NCBI RefSeq assembly: GCF_963662255.1 | Contig: NC_085051.1 | Coordinates: 55,405,101 to 55,469,100 of the forward strand | Length of the DNA stretch: 64,000 bases | Direction: 5' to 3' | Source: Cinclus cinclus | Lineage: Eukaryota > Chordata > Aves > Passeriformes > Cinclidae | Shown here: piece by piece, positions 23,394 through 35,413 of the stretch | Layout of the letters: the number at the start of each line of letters is the position of its first letter | Position numbering within the stretch: the first letter of the stretch is position 1 | The notes under the pieces: model-generated | Seen by the model: the letters and a program-made list of their open reading frames with translations, nothing else | Databases searched by the model: none | Told to the model about the DNA's origin: nothing | Translations under genes and position numbers: made by a program

Positions 23394-26300
23394 GGAAAGC
23401 TAACATCTGGCAGAGCTGGGTATTTATTAGACTTTATAAAACTCCACGCTTCTGTTGTACATAAGACAGGCACAAAAGGGGCCCCCAAAGTGTTATTTCC
23501 CCACCAGTGTGAAACAAGTGGCTTATTCAGTAAGTTTTCAAAGAACAGAGGCAAATGGATTATCTCAAGGAGAAGTTAAACACAGAGAAATGCACTGTAG
23601 CTCTCTGTTGGGTTTAGCTGCCTGCTGGATGTGGAGGAAGGGGGAAATCTATAAAATCTATCATCGTGGTGTCCAGCTGAGACTTTACACTTCTCAGGGA
23701 AATCTGAGCTGTGAAGCACCAACAGCTGCTTTTCTCCCAACTTGTGAAATCACCCACGGAACGAAAGTGTTTTCTTAAGAAATTCTCTAAACACAGCAAA
23801 GAAGAACTCACTAAATCCTCCAGCTCCTGAGGCCGGGTCAGGATGACAAGGTTTTTCCAGCCTAGCTGTGACTGTCAGGCACAATGAGGTGTGATTTGTG
23901 ACCAGTGTAGCTGGGCTGCTGAAAGCCCCAGCCCAGGGAGAATTACAGGCTTTTGCTTGTTTTCTTTCATCCAGCCTCACCATAACACAGGTTACCTGCT
24001 CAAAGCCAAGTCCCTCTCCACGGGTGCTTGATGCATTCCCCACTCCCAGTTTTCCAAACAGGGGCAGATCCGAGGTAGGATTGCAAGTCCCCTTCACTTT
24101 GCACCCTGGCACGGTGCTCCTGGGATCTGCTCCAATGGGTGCCCCCAACACCTAGATCACACACAAAACCAGTGTTTTCTTAGGTCTGTGGGGTAAAAGA
24201 AGCACCTTTTACCTAAAAGTTCCAGTTGCAGACTCCAGGCAGTGAGAGCCAGGACCCAAGAGTGACCTTGTAACAAGAGCAATAATTCTCCTACCTAATT
24301 CAAAAGCAGAAAACCTGTTCTAAATTTGGATTTGTGAGTTGTTATCTTTTGTCTTGATAAGACTGAGATGTTTCTTGTCTCTTCAGTATGAAGGACACAA
24401 GGGATGGCTAAGGACAATGGTTAAAATGAAGGCTACAAGGGGGTTTATGAGCAGTCCCATGGGATGATCAACACAGTACTTGGTCCTAAGGCTGTTTATA
24501 GGGCACAAAAATAAGAGACTGGTACCAGAGGGAGGCAGAGCTGCTGGACAGTGGGGGACAAAGTCCAACCTGACCATGACACAAGTTCCCCAAACCCTGG
24601 GGTCAGCTCAGGGAACTTAGCTGAGCCTTTTCCTGGTAGAACCCAGCACTGTCTGAGCTAATTAGTTTTTCTTTACACCAGACAAATTCTGGCTGCCATT
24701 TTCAAAAACAAGCAGGTCCTTAACACAGAGATACCATCAACCAGTAAAATGAGTTTGAGGATTTCTGCTTGGCACAGCAGTACAACAGGCTGGAGGAGGT
24801 AGAACTGATATGTGAAAAATCAATTTTTTTTTTCAATTATACAGGGAAGCTGCTTAAAGATCCTGCTTCAGCCAACCTGAAACAGTTTGGGTTGCACTTG
24901 CTGAGTACTTTTAAATGTATAAATAGTTTCAGGGCATTTGGCACCTTTCACAGATTGAGAGACACAGCTGATGTCTCTTCTGCTGCAGCATCTCAGACAT
25001 TAATCTCAGTTCAAATCACATCCCTGTTGAATTCAAAGTCTTTCTCCTCCAAAAATAGCCTGATCATGCAGCTACAGGGCATGTCCAGGGGTGGGCACAG
25101 CAGGGTATTCCCACATGGGGTGATCAGAGATTCTTTCCTGAGCTTAGCTCACCAGTCAGAGAGATGATCTCCCTCTTCACAATTCTGCCCACTCATTTTT
25201 CACACAAATGGTAGAAGAGATGGAAACCAGCCCAATTCCAAGGCACCCTCATGGAGGGCGACGACTGAGACCTGAGCCCACATCCCAGAGTACAGTCAAA
25301 AAGGAGAGTGTCATGGCAGGTATTAGTATCTGTTCTGAATGTCCAAGCTTTCACTCTTATTTATAGGACTCATTTTTGGTCAATAAAGCATCTATTTAAC
25401 CCTGAAACCCCTTCTTTTCTTTCACTTTGCAAATCCCAAACCAGTCAATTTGGGGCCAATCTAAGTAATTACAATAATTGCTTTAATGTTGAGCTATTCA
25501 CTCAACCTAAAGCAATTTATTCATTCAGCCTATTCCCCTTCACCTAGACTCCAGGTTTTATACCACCCAGCAGGGGTGACACCCAGCCCAGAGTGTCTCT
25601 ACAGTGTCCTACCACCCCTGAGGATGATCCCCACAGCAGGCATGGAGCACCTTTGCTCTGCATCAGGTCCTCCCAAAACATCCAAAGAAAAAGATAAAAA
25701 TAGCCCCCCCCCCCCCCCAAGTCCTTGTCTTACTCTGTCTGCAGCAGAGATGTGCCAGTTACCTAATGGCATCAAATTAACAAATGAACAGGTCTGCTAG
25801 ACCAATTAGCAGAGAGTGCAAGCAATTTTCAAACAGGCTGAAATTGTCAGCTAATGACCTTGGGAAAAGCTTTAATTTTTCTGGCTCCCTCAGAAAAGTC
25901 CATATTAAAATTGTTGATAGCTGCTGAGCGTCACTTTTTGGGCTTTCATGCCATGAAAGTGAGCTGGGTTAAAAAAAAAATAAATTAAAAAACGGGGAGG
26001 CCACGTAGGTGTAATTCAAGCAGCATCTCACTGCCTTGCCAGTCATTTAAGAGCACTGCATCTTTTCTCAGCAGGCATATCAGCTTCTCTCCGGGGCCAT
26101 TAACTTCTCAACACCCAGTAATGCACCACACACCTGCTGGAGCTACCATAGAATGAGCTGAAAGATCATCTCAGCTGCACCCTGCTCTTCCAGACATCAC
26201 TGGGGCTTTCCTTAGTGAAAGGCAGCTGCCTTCTTATGCTTCTCAAGGAAAAGCCTGGAACTGAGTCTTTCCCTCTGCCCCTCCTGTTTTTTAAATAAAA

Positions 26301-27620
26301 TCAAGCCAGCGTGTGACCCACAGAAAGCTGTGCACACCCATCCAGGAACTGATACCTCGTGTGTTCCGAAGGTTGGTTACCCCTCAGTGCCTGCCAGGAG
26401 AGCACAGTGCTGAACATAAGGTGGGATAAGATAGATTCCTGCATACCAGAGCATTTCATTTGGGACCGTGTAGGTGTGTCACTTCACCTTACTTCAGCTG
26501 GCCCCTTCCCAAGAGCTGCCATCAGCCCTGGAGCAGCCCAAGAATTAACAGCCAGTATCACTCCAACCCTCTGGGCTGGAGGGGAAAGGTTTCCTCACCC
26601 ACAGGAAGCTGCTGTGGCTCTGTTGAAGCCAGCTGAGTCCCAGACATGGAAGGGACACGACCTCACGGGGAAGAGGAAAATCCCAAGTGCCCAGGGCATG
26701 CAGGCTTTGGTCCTCATTCCCATCCCTCCAAGGTGACACAGCAAAGTCTTGAGATGGCCAGAAACACAGAGCATGTTTTTGGTTGGCTTGGAATTCCCCA
26801 AACCCTTCCTCAGGCAACTGGAGTCCATGATTCCCAGAGAGGTTCCTCTAAAAAAGGAGAGTTTAGAGAGGGAACAAAATAGTCCAGGAGAGCAGAACCA
26901 CTGCTGGTTATTTTTCTTGCATGCCTGCAATTTTTATACCTTGCTTTGCAACACACCCATGGTATTTCACGTGCTCCCCTCTCTAGCACCCGACTCTGCC
27001 ACACCTGGGAATGTCATGCTGGAGTCTGTGGTGGTGATCCCCCAAGGGCTTCCCTGTGCTGCCAGTTCCACAAAACTCCCAAAATCCGAGTGTCTTTGAG
27101 ACCTCCATCCCTCTGTCTGCTGCAATTGGAATCAACTGAGAGGCTCACCCTTATTAAAGGTCAAGAGGAAGATAGAGAGGCTGTGGGTGGATAACTCCTG
27201 CAATTGTATGTGCCTTGTTCCCTTAGGAAAGCTGGTTAAAGATGGAGTGGAAGGGATTAAATTCTCTGAAAATGCTTCAGAACACACTTTTCTAAAAAAT
27301 ATACCACATACCCATAACTCCTCACAAGAAAGAGCAAGATGAAAAGATTTTAAAGGTAATTTGCCTAGGAGGAACAAATTATGAATTACCTCTGGCTCAG
27401 ATGCTCCTGAGTAAGGGATCAGACCAAAATGAGCCTGACAAAGCCTTTGTAATTTCTCCTTACTATGAGGTAGTAATAGCATCATCTCTCCTGCAGCATC
27501 AGGGTCACAGATGATTGTGTAAATCAATAAAGTAGACAAGCATCTTTCATCTGAATCAGCTACTCTGTGTGCTGTTTATTTGGTACCACTGTGACTCAGA
27601 AAGTTTAATTCCTAGTCTGT
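23394..27620. other. Non-coding DNA, no gene recognised
   Basis: No exon or repeat body recognised apart from the C15 run at 25704-25718 and an A10 run near 25971-25980. Frames reach about 135 codons (27132-27539, -; 23750-24151, -; 24769-25167, +) with no domain I can name. Confidence 0.5.
25704..25718. repeat. C15 homopolymer
   Basis: Fifteen consecutive C residues. Mono-C runs this long are rare in vertebrate DNA and are prone to sequencing-length error, so the exact length may not be real. Confidence 0.9.
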
Positions 27621-27624
27621 TATT

Positions 27625-27740
27625 GGACCTGGTCCAAGACCTCAGCAAGTTCCTGTGCCTCAGTTTCCCCACTATAAAATGGAGATACTGGCATCAACAC
27701 AGTTTCAGAAAGGGCTTGGAAACAGGCACCGATATTAAAA
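27625..27740 (+). mobile_element. MIR-type SINE remnant
   Basis: TGTGCCTCAGTTTCCCC at 27654-27670 followed by TATAAAATGGAGATA is the well-known MIR core phrase (GTGCCTCAGTTTCC, TCTGTAAAATGGGGATA). Upstream, AGCAAGTTCC matches the MIR GGCAAGTTACTT portion. Downstream, AAAGGGCTTGGAAACAGGCACC resembles the MIR AAGCGCTTAGAACAGTGCCTGGCAC segment, in the right order and spacing. This is one of the better-supported ancient repeats in the window. Family assignment is from memory of the MIR consensus, and the ends are approximate. Confidence 0.65.
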
Positions 27741-27744
27741 GGTG

Positions 27745-28714
27745 ACCATGACAAGTCTCTTGCTGCCACATAGCCTGCAGTGTTCCACAATTTGCTATTG
27801 CAGTGGAAAAAAACAGCAATTCAGAACATCTCCACATACAGGTGTTGACAAGCTGTCCTTTAGGCACCCTGGGCACTACCAGAAGCAAGAAGAGATCAAA
27901 ATAAAGAGTAAAAATGGGCTGTTACCCCTCCTTTAACACTGCTGACTTGCAGTTGCAGTCTCGGAGGTGCCTGATGCCCTGGGCTTGCCTTCCTCGTTCC
28001 CAGCCTGCCTTAATCCCTCCCTGGAGGTGTTGGGAAGGATCCATTTTGGTCTTAGTCTGTCCCTCTTCTCTTACCAAGGTTTGTCAGGGTAGAAATGAAA
28101 TTTCCACAAGCTTGATACAGGTGTTGCCAGTCTTTGCTCACAGCCAGAGAACCAACACCATAACTTCATACACACCCTCCCAGGCTCGTTTTCTCAGATA
28201 TGTTTTGGGCCAGGCATTTTCACACAGGCTCCATCCCCAACATCACATCTGATAAGCTAAAGGGCCGAACCATTCAACTAAAAAAGAAGTGTGAGTCAAG
28301 AAGTTTCAAGTAAGAGAGGGGAAATTTTCTGCTGAGATAGGAAGTGAGATGATGAGCTGATAAGTAGGAGAGGGTTTGCATGGCTATGGATGCCTTGTGT
28401 TTATATGGCTTCACACCATAAGGATGAGCTAATAAACAAGATGTACTTGTATGGCTATCTCTCACATCCAGCTGGTGATAAGCACATTGTAATGACATAA
28501 CGATACAACCCATATAACCAGATTAAAAGGCATTGCTTCTTTTAGCAATGCACTGTACTCTTCCTGGACATAAATATATTTACGTGGTATTTATTTGCCA
28601 TTCACCGTGTGTGTGACAACGATTAAATTTCATCCAGTTCTCTCTCTTTGCATGTATGTATTTGTACCCCTATTGCAGACTTATTCAAACCTTTTAGGAT
28701 CCAAACATGCATTG
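27745..28714. other. Non-coding DNA, nothing recognised
   Basis: No exon, RNA gene or transposon recognised. Short frames on both strands look random. Confidence 0.5.
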
Positions 28715-28718
28715 CTCC

Positions 28719-29175
28719 CGCGGCTTTAAATTTCACGTGCACGCTCACCAAAAGCGCTGGGTTCAGAGCACTGCCGGACTGGGTTCACTGCACCAGAAAA
28801 ATGAACACTCTGATTTAAGGTCATCGCTTTGCAATCACACTTAACACCAGCCAGGTTAAATTAAACAAACAACCAAAAACTGTTCCAAAGTGAACCATAC
28901 TATTTCGAAATTCCATAAAACCATCCACCACCACCAGAGGAAAAGTCATTTATAGTGGAAAAGTTAAGAGTGTGGAGATAGTTTTACCTCACCAGAGCTA
29001 GTTCAGAGGATGCAAACAACTGAGAATGCAGAAGTGCATTCACACAATGAGGGTGGGGGGAATAATCAAGAGTTGGTGCATCCTGTTTCTCCCCCTCCTT
29101 TAAAATCAAGCTCCGTTTAGTCTCAGCATCACTGATGCCCCACCGACGGGAGGCAATTCCGCCGATTTTCCCGCG
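28719..29175. promoter_or_regulatory. Two small CpG clusters, possible regulatory DNA
   Basis: Six CpGs fall within 28719-28775, including CCCGCGG and a CACGTG E-box at about 28734-28739. Six more fall within 29144-29175, including CCGCGG. The roughly 370 bases between are AT-rich and CpG-poor. Clusters like these in CpG-depleted vertebrate DNA can mark enhancers bound by transcription factors. The evidence is composition only and weaker than for the 5338-5551 patch. Confidence 0.25.
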
Positions 29176-32100
29176 GGGCTGGGAGAGCTCTCCTCTCTTT
29201 GGAAATGCAAATCTCCAGTTGGGTGGCCAGGTGCAGCCATCTCCTGTGCTTGGGAGCCATCAGGAAATGATTCCAGTGCTGAAGGAGAAGCTGCTCGGTC
29301 TCACCTGGGCAGGTGCTGTGCAGCCTTTCTGCATCCTTTGTCCCAAGAATGCAAACACGGGCTCAGCACATATGCTAATGCTCCCAAATGCTTCTCCACC
29401 GAGCCGGACCTAACAGGAATCTGCCCCTTTTGGATGCAAATGGAGGGGGTTGGTACCCCCATTCTTATCTGGGACAAATTCTCCTGCTCTGTTGGAGATT
29501 AATTGCTTGTGCTGGGAAATGTGTCAACACCTTCGGAAGGGTGCCCGCCTATATTTTCTTTTGAAGTCTATCTCAAACTACATTTGTCATTCAGTTACAG
29601 TAAAAAAAAAAAAAAAAAAAAAAATTATTATGTTTTATTGAAGTCCACTTGAAATTTCCTGCAAATCATGGTTTTATTCCTCCTGGTACATGAAGGGGAT
29701 CTGCAAAGGGGATGAAGGGGAATTTGCAAAAAATGTGCTGATTTTCAACTTTCTTTCCTCAAGATCTCAAAACTTCTGGCACATTCTTCTTAGGTGTAAT
29801 TCTGAAATAAGAGTTGTGTTTTAGAATACAATAACAGTAAGTTTTGTTTTCTTTTAAGAGCATTAGCCAGGGGTTAAAATGACAAAAAGATCCCTTAAAC
29901 AACAGCTTTCAATTGTTTTTTTTTCTTGTAAAGAAATATAACTAAACACCCATTTCAGATGGTGGAATTTTATAAGTGATGGAGGGAAACTGTGAACACT
30001 TAGGTATGCACATGAAAGACTTGAGTTGCCCCAAGGACAGCACTGCAAAAGCCCTTCTTCTATATTGCCTTTGGGAGGGAGAGAAATGTTTAAACACATT
30101 AACCAATTTAAATAGAAAAAAGGAAGGGAAGTTATTTCCTTTAGAATCTATAATTCGCTGCAAATCAAAGAAACTTTCTGGAAAATGTAGTAGACATGAG
30201 ATAACAGATAAAAGACAAGCCAAAAGACACTCAACTTATTGCTGTAGAAAACAACAAAAAAAAACGAAGTACGTTCGAATTCTGTTGTGTTAGATCCCTG
30301 TTCCCAGGGAACATGATTTTCCTTCTGAAAGAGAAAAGAAAGAGGCATGTAGGTCTGGTTTCTGTCTGCCTCAGTTCATCCAATGTGTGCCCAAAAGATA
30401 ACCAAGAGAGTTTGGTCTATGCTGTCATCCATCTTTAACATCTCGACTAGCCAAAGGGATGCTGAGGATGTCAGGGAAAAGAGCAGCCCTGTTAGCCCAC
30501 CTTTGATCTTTCTAATGTGAGATATACAAATAAAACCCTGCACATTAAAACTGGTTTGGTTTTCCAGTTTAGTGCGATAGAGAGACAATGCTGAAGCACA
30601 GAGATGACTGAAAGGAGAGAGAGTGCCGGGTCAGAGAATGCAGAGTTTGCCTGGGGACATTTGAGGACCATTTTATGAACCAGGCTCCAGCTGAAGTTCA
30701 TAAACCAATTTTACTGCAGTGCTGCCCACCCAGCCACAATTAGCAGGACTCCTGTATGGGGTGTAGATATCTGTGTCTGCCAGGTTACAGCCCATGATAT
30801 CCTTGATAATTGTTGTTTCTCTTTGTGAATGTTTTAATTATTGAAGAGATCCCTGAGAAATATGGTAGCTCAGGGACTATCAACACGTTCAACCAGCTCT
30901 GCTTCAGGAGGGGTCACGCTGGGCCAAGGAGCTGTGGATAACCATGGGCAGAATCTGGTTTGCCTCCCTCAGCCCACCCTGACAGATCACATGTGTGACA
31001 GCTTAGTTTTGCGTGTCTTCACCTGCTTTTATCTACAGTGTGGGAGAAAGATTTGTGATTTAAATGTCTGAGAGCATTGCTTCAAATTGCATGTACCCCT
31101 GCTGAGAGCCTGAGACAGGTGCCAAGGATGCTGTTTGATAGTCAGCAACATCAAGGCTGATTCAGGTGATGAGAGAAACCTGTCCTCTGCTAAAATCAAT
31201 GAGATGTCTTTGCAAAGTGTCCTACTGTTCTATTTGTGAGGCATGAGACCCTGGGAGTACTGTTTGGTGTAGATATATTTTGTTGGCATGTTTCATTACT
31301 TGACATTTCCTCCACAACAGCATTGCTCACCATAAAAAACGTGTTTGAGGTGCAAGTCAATGCCAGGCAGCCAAGGAGAGCATTTACTGCCTCCTCTGTC
31401 TGCAAGGTTAGAAAGCTGGGAGGGGAAGAGAAAACCATTTGTTCTAGCTGGGATCATGGTGTGCTCATCACTGGGGATGTGCTCAGCACAGTTCAGTCCC
31501 CAGAGATCTGCTGGGGATGAGGGCTGAGCCCTCTTGGGTAGCACAGTGGACAGTGGAGCTGTGGGAGGTGAAGTACTTTGACAATTCAAGTGCACTGCAG
31601 GGAGGTACTTGGCCTCTTTGCAAACCTCTCAATATCTCTCCATCCCTCCATTACTCACCTGGCAGCAGTAGGCACAAGAAAAACCCAAGAGAGCTTAAAG
31701 CCAACAGGAGCTCATGCCTGGGGATGTGTGTGGAGCAGTAAGGAGCCAAGTGTCTGCAATAGCTGCTCAGTAAGTGAGCACCATCTCCTCTGCCTCAGCT
31801 GAGACTGGCTTTAGTGGAAGAAATAGATGGTGACACTTTGAATGAAGATGATATCGTGGGGAATTAGGGTTGCATGAGCAACCCTGAACCTGGCCTTCCC
31901 TAATGGCAAGACCTGAACAAGGCTCTGGAAGCAACAGTGGGATTTCTGGGGAAGCTGCAGCCCACCCTTAATGTAAGAGTAATCACAGGGTGAATAAAAA
32001 TACTCCAGTTTTCTGTTTTTTTGAAACCTCCTTATTTCCCTCAAAGACAGAAAGGATATAAGACCTTCATAGCATCATGTTGCCATATACATTACACAAT

Positions 32101-35100
32101 TCCTCCGAGTAAATATTGCATTACACCACGTCACACAGTCCTACAACATGCAAGATAATGTCTAAGCCATGGGGTAAGCTGGATAGCTCTGCTTTTTCAG
32201 CCAAAAATTATGCATTCACCGTGGTCTTAGGGCTTCCTCATTTGCTTGACTTCCCTATTCTTGTCTCAGCCCATAGTCTTCCAAAAAAAGTAAAGGTTTC
32301 TGGTTAGAGGTAAAAGTTAGTTTGAGGTGTCATGCCCTGGGATGACCCTGCCATGCTCCAGTCCACAGCCCTTCCCACGCACACACAGCTCATCCAGTGG
32401 GGTTAAGACACAGAGATATCTGTTGCCAATAGGACCTTTTGACTCCAAGCTTCAGCTCTGAACAATTATCTAAGCATATCTGGGTCTGTGGGTCCTCACT
32501 TTTTGCTTTCCTCTGAAACAAGGTTTTAAATCAGCTCATGTTTGCTCTCTCTTGAGACACCACAGGATCTTCCTCTGCCACACTGCCTGGGAAAAAAAGA
32601 AATCTGTGCAATCACTGAGACAGATCTAAATACAGCATCCTTCTCCATAAGTTAAATACTTTTAATAGCAGTCAAAAAGTCTAGTACAAGTCCAAATTGT
32701 CTGGCCACCTCTTCCTGTTCTCCAGGCTGTTAAAGCAATGCCTGTGCTGAGCTGAGTTTTACTTTGTTAGCAGTAGCTCTTTCTTTTTTTTCCCAGACCA
32801 CTGCTCCTCTTCTTCTTGGGGACATTTGCCATCTGTTTTATAATTTCACCATTATCTGATAGTAGGACTCAATGACCTTTCTAGACTTTAATTAAAGTTT
32901 CTTTCTTTTTAAATCATCTTCATCAAATTCGTGTTTCCAAGCCACCTCTCTTGTGAATATTTTATCATTCTGACTGCAAGGAGATACATGACAGAAATAT
33001 ATTAATTACTTTTTATTTTATCAAACCAATGAATTAATCTGTGATTTGGTATGAAAAGGGTAGAAAATGTCTCCTGAAGTCTATACAGATGTCATGTTAG
33101 TAACTCTGAGTCACTTTACAATTTTTACACTATTTGAGTTTTCAACTGCAAATGCAGGCTTTAGCAGTTCAAACCCAACATGTGACCACCCAGTTAAACC
33201 TTGTTAAGCATTTCCAACAGCTGAACCTGTCTGCATGCACACACAGCAGCAGCATCACTTTCCCCTGCAAAATATGTTAAAGGTGGTAGAAAGGAGGTAA
33301 CAAGGTCATTATCTACTCCAGGTGGAGGGACCAAGATGGGAGCACTTGAGACATGAACTCCAGGTAGGTGACCTCCAAGCAGGGAGATGCTTCCCCGGAG
33401 CCAGATGGAGCCTTTCTGGTGCTCACAGTGGCACTTTGGCCAGTGCTGCAGGGCTTCTCTGTGTGGAGGAGAAATTCTTGGTGACAGGCTCCTTTCTCCA
33501 CTGTGGAATTCTTTGATGGCTGCTGTCAAGACAGTCAGGCTGAGCTTTAGCATCTCTGCTCCACTCCTCATCCATAAAACAGAAGGAGAAGAGAGGAACA
33601 CATTCCTCTGTGTCCCAGGGAGCTGTGGATAAACACATCAAATTCTGCCATGCTGTCAGGCAGTGTCTGTGCAGGGACATGCAAAATCACAAGCTCAGAA
33701 AGTCAGCCTCTGCTTTTGAGTAATCAGCAGGACAGGAGTGATTAGTCTCCCCCTTTGCTAGTTTCAGACACAGACACTTCCCTCCAGGCTGGGGAGGAAC
33801 CTCGGTTGCTCTGCTTCCCCTGCTGAAGCAACAGAGCCCCAGCGATGAACTGTGAGTGCAGGCTGGGCTGCATCTGTTCACCTGCTCGAGCTGCTTCCCA
33901 GGGCACACAGCTGGAAGGGAAAACCTCTACAGGGCCTGAGAGGTGTTACTCAAACTAGGAACCACATTTATCATTGAACCACCTGGAATACAGTGATCTC
34001 TTTATCATGTTTCCAAAATAGCGTCGCACGTAAGTGTCACAAAAGTCTGTTTAATATTTTGTAATGTGAAGCATGAGGTTTTACAAGATTATGGCCAGAA
34101 TGGAATTAGAGAGAGAAATAAGTAGCCTAATGTTCAGACTGACAGTTACATCATGAAAAATAGGAAACATTACTCAAAAAACCTCTTAGGAAAGCAAGGA
34201 GCAGGTAAGATGAGTCCATCCCTCTCTGGTCCCAAAGTATTCTGTGGTTCTTGTGCAACCCATCCCAGCCAGCAATGAGGGAAGGACTCTAAAGGTCTGG
34301 AGCAGTTTAACCTCAGGTGACGGTGCATTTATTCTGTGCCTTTCTGTCCCCTAGAAAAACTCCTATGGCAAGGAAACTCCACTTTGAATTAATAGAGGGT
34401 GATTCCAGGTTCACCTAAGGGAAAGAGAAAAAGAATCTGGGAGATTAAGCCCTGGATATTAACAATGGGAAGATCACGGTAAGTGTCCAGCTCCCTAACA
34501 TATTCAAACACCACTAAATGTGCTAAGAGTAAATGCACAACCTGGCATGAAAATTGTCAGAACAGAGCTCAGGGAAGGAAGAAATGTCTTTCTCTGGCAG
34601 GGAGGAGCATAGCTGAACCCCAAGGAGTTTGTGAAGGACAGCAGTCATTTCTAACAACCAAAAGACAACACACTACTGCTATACCCATTAAATACTGGTG
34701 TTTGGGCTGTCCTAAGCCCCACCACTGCACATCTCTGTCTCAGTACGAGCTATACTTGGAGAGATCTGCCTTTGTTCAGATGTATAACTGTGTGCAGCTC
34801 TGTACAGCTGTGCAGAGGATACCTCAGTTATGCATGAAATATGCATAAATTGATGCTTGAGTCGGGAGTTTTTGGCACAGAAGGAGAGCCCTGGCTTTAT
34901 GAGGGGGCTAGAACAGGAAAGGAACAGAGGGTGGGCTGTCTCTCCTCAAAGGCACTGAGCCTCTCAGGGTGAGTGAGAGCCCCAGTAGTGCTAGAATACC
35001 TGGGTTATGGGTGGTGAGAGGATCCATGGAAGCACTCTGTGTCATCTGGAAGCCAGACTGATGCTAACTTCCAGTACACAACCCTCAGGGACACTGCATG

Positions 35101-35195
35101 TCTTGAAAAATATAGAAGTGAAACTTACTTTTAAATTGAGGGAGCGAAGGGACATTGTTTTCACTAAGGCAGGACAGGGAGCAAGGATCCCTCTG
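29176..35195. other. Non-coding DNA, no gene recognised
   Basis: About 6 kb without a supported gene. It holds an A23 run at 29602-29624 and a T/A-rich stretch around 33000-33015. The longest frames (33194-33601, -, 135 codons; 34483-34848, +, 121 codons) have no recognisable domain. Confidence 0.5.
29602..29624. repeat. A23 homopolymer
   Basis: Twenty-three consecutive A residues, the longest homopolymer in the window. I see no polyadenylation signal or gene-like sequence immediately 5' of it, so a processed pseudogene tail is not supported. Confidence 0.92.
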
Positions 35196-35199
35196 CTCT

Positions 35200-35330
35200 C
35201 TCCTTTGGTTTTCTCTAAACTATCTGTGCTAATTGCTGAATTGTTTTGTGCCTTGGTTTCCCCATCTTCATGACGGGGAGGGTGCTGCTCCATCCCTGAG
35301 AAGTGTTCTAGAAGTTCACAGACCTCAATA
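35200..35330 (+). mobile_element. Possible MIR SINE remnant
   Basis: TGTGCCTTGGTTTCCCCATC at 35247-35266, then TTCATGACGGGGAGGGT, follows the MIR core order (TGTGCCTCAGTTTCCTCATC, TGTAAAATGGGGATA). Flanking sequence is only vaguely MIR-like. A short but distinctive match, made by eye. Confidence 0.5.
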
Positions 35331-35385
35331 GGGACACAATATTATCTTAACTCTTCTGGCACTCTAACCAGACAATCCTGTGCCT

Positions 35386-35413
35386 GTCCATCTGTCCATC
35401 CATCCCTCCATCT
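35386..35413. repeat. (TCCATCTG)/(TCCA)n imperfect microsatellite
   Basis: Repeated GTCCATCT and CCATCC units on the plus strand. It is short and interrupted. Confidence 0.65.

Noticed and set aside
29602..29624. A23 run as the tail of a processed pseudogene.
   Set aside because: No AATAAA closely upstream, no flanking target duplication that I can see, and no gene-like sequence on its 5' side.
33560..33640. Another MIR-like phrase (CTCCTCATCCATAAAACAG).
   Set aside because: The match is limited to one short stretch with no flanking MIR order on either side.
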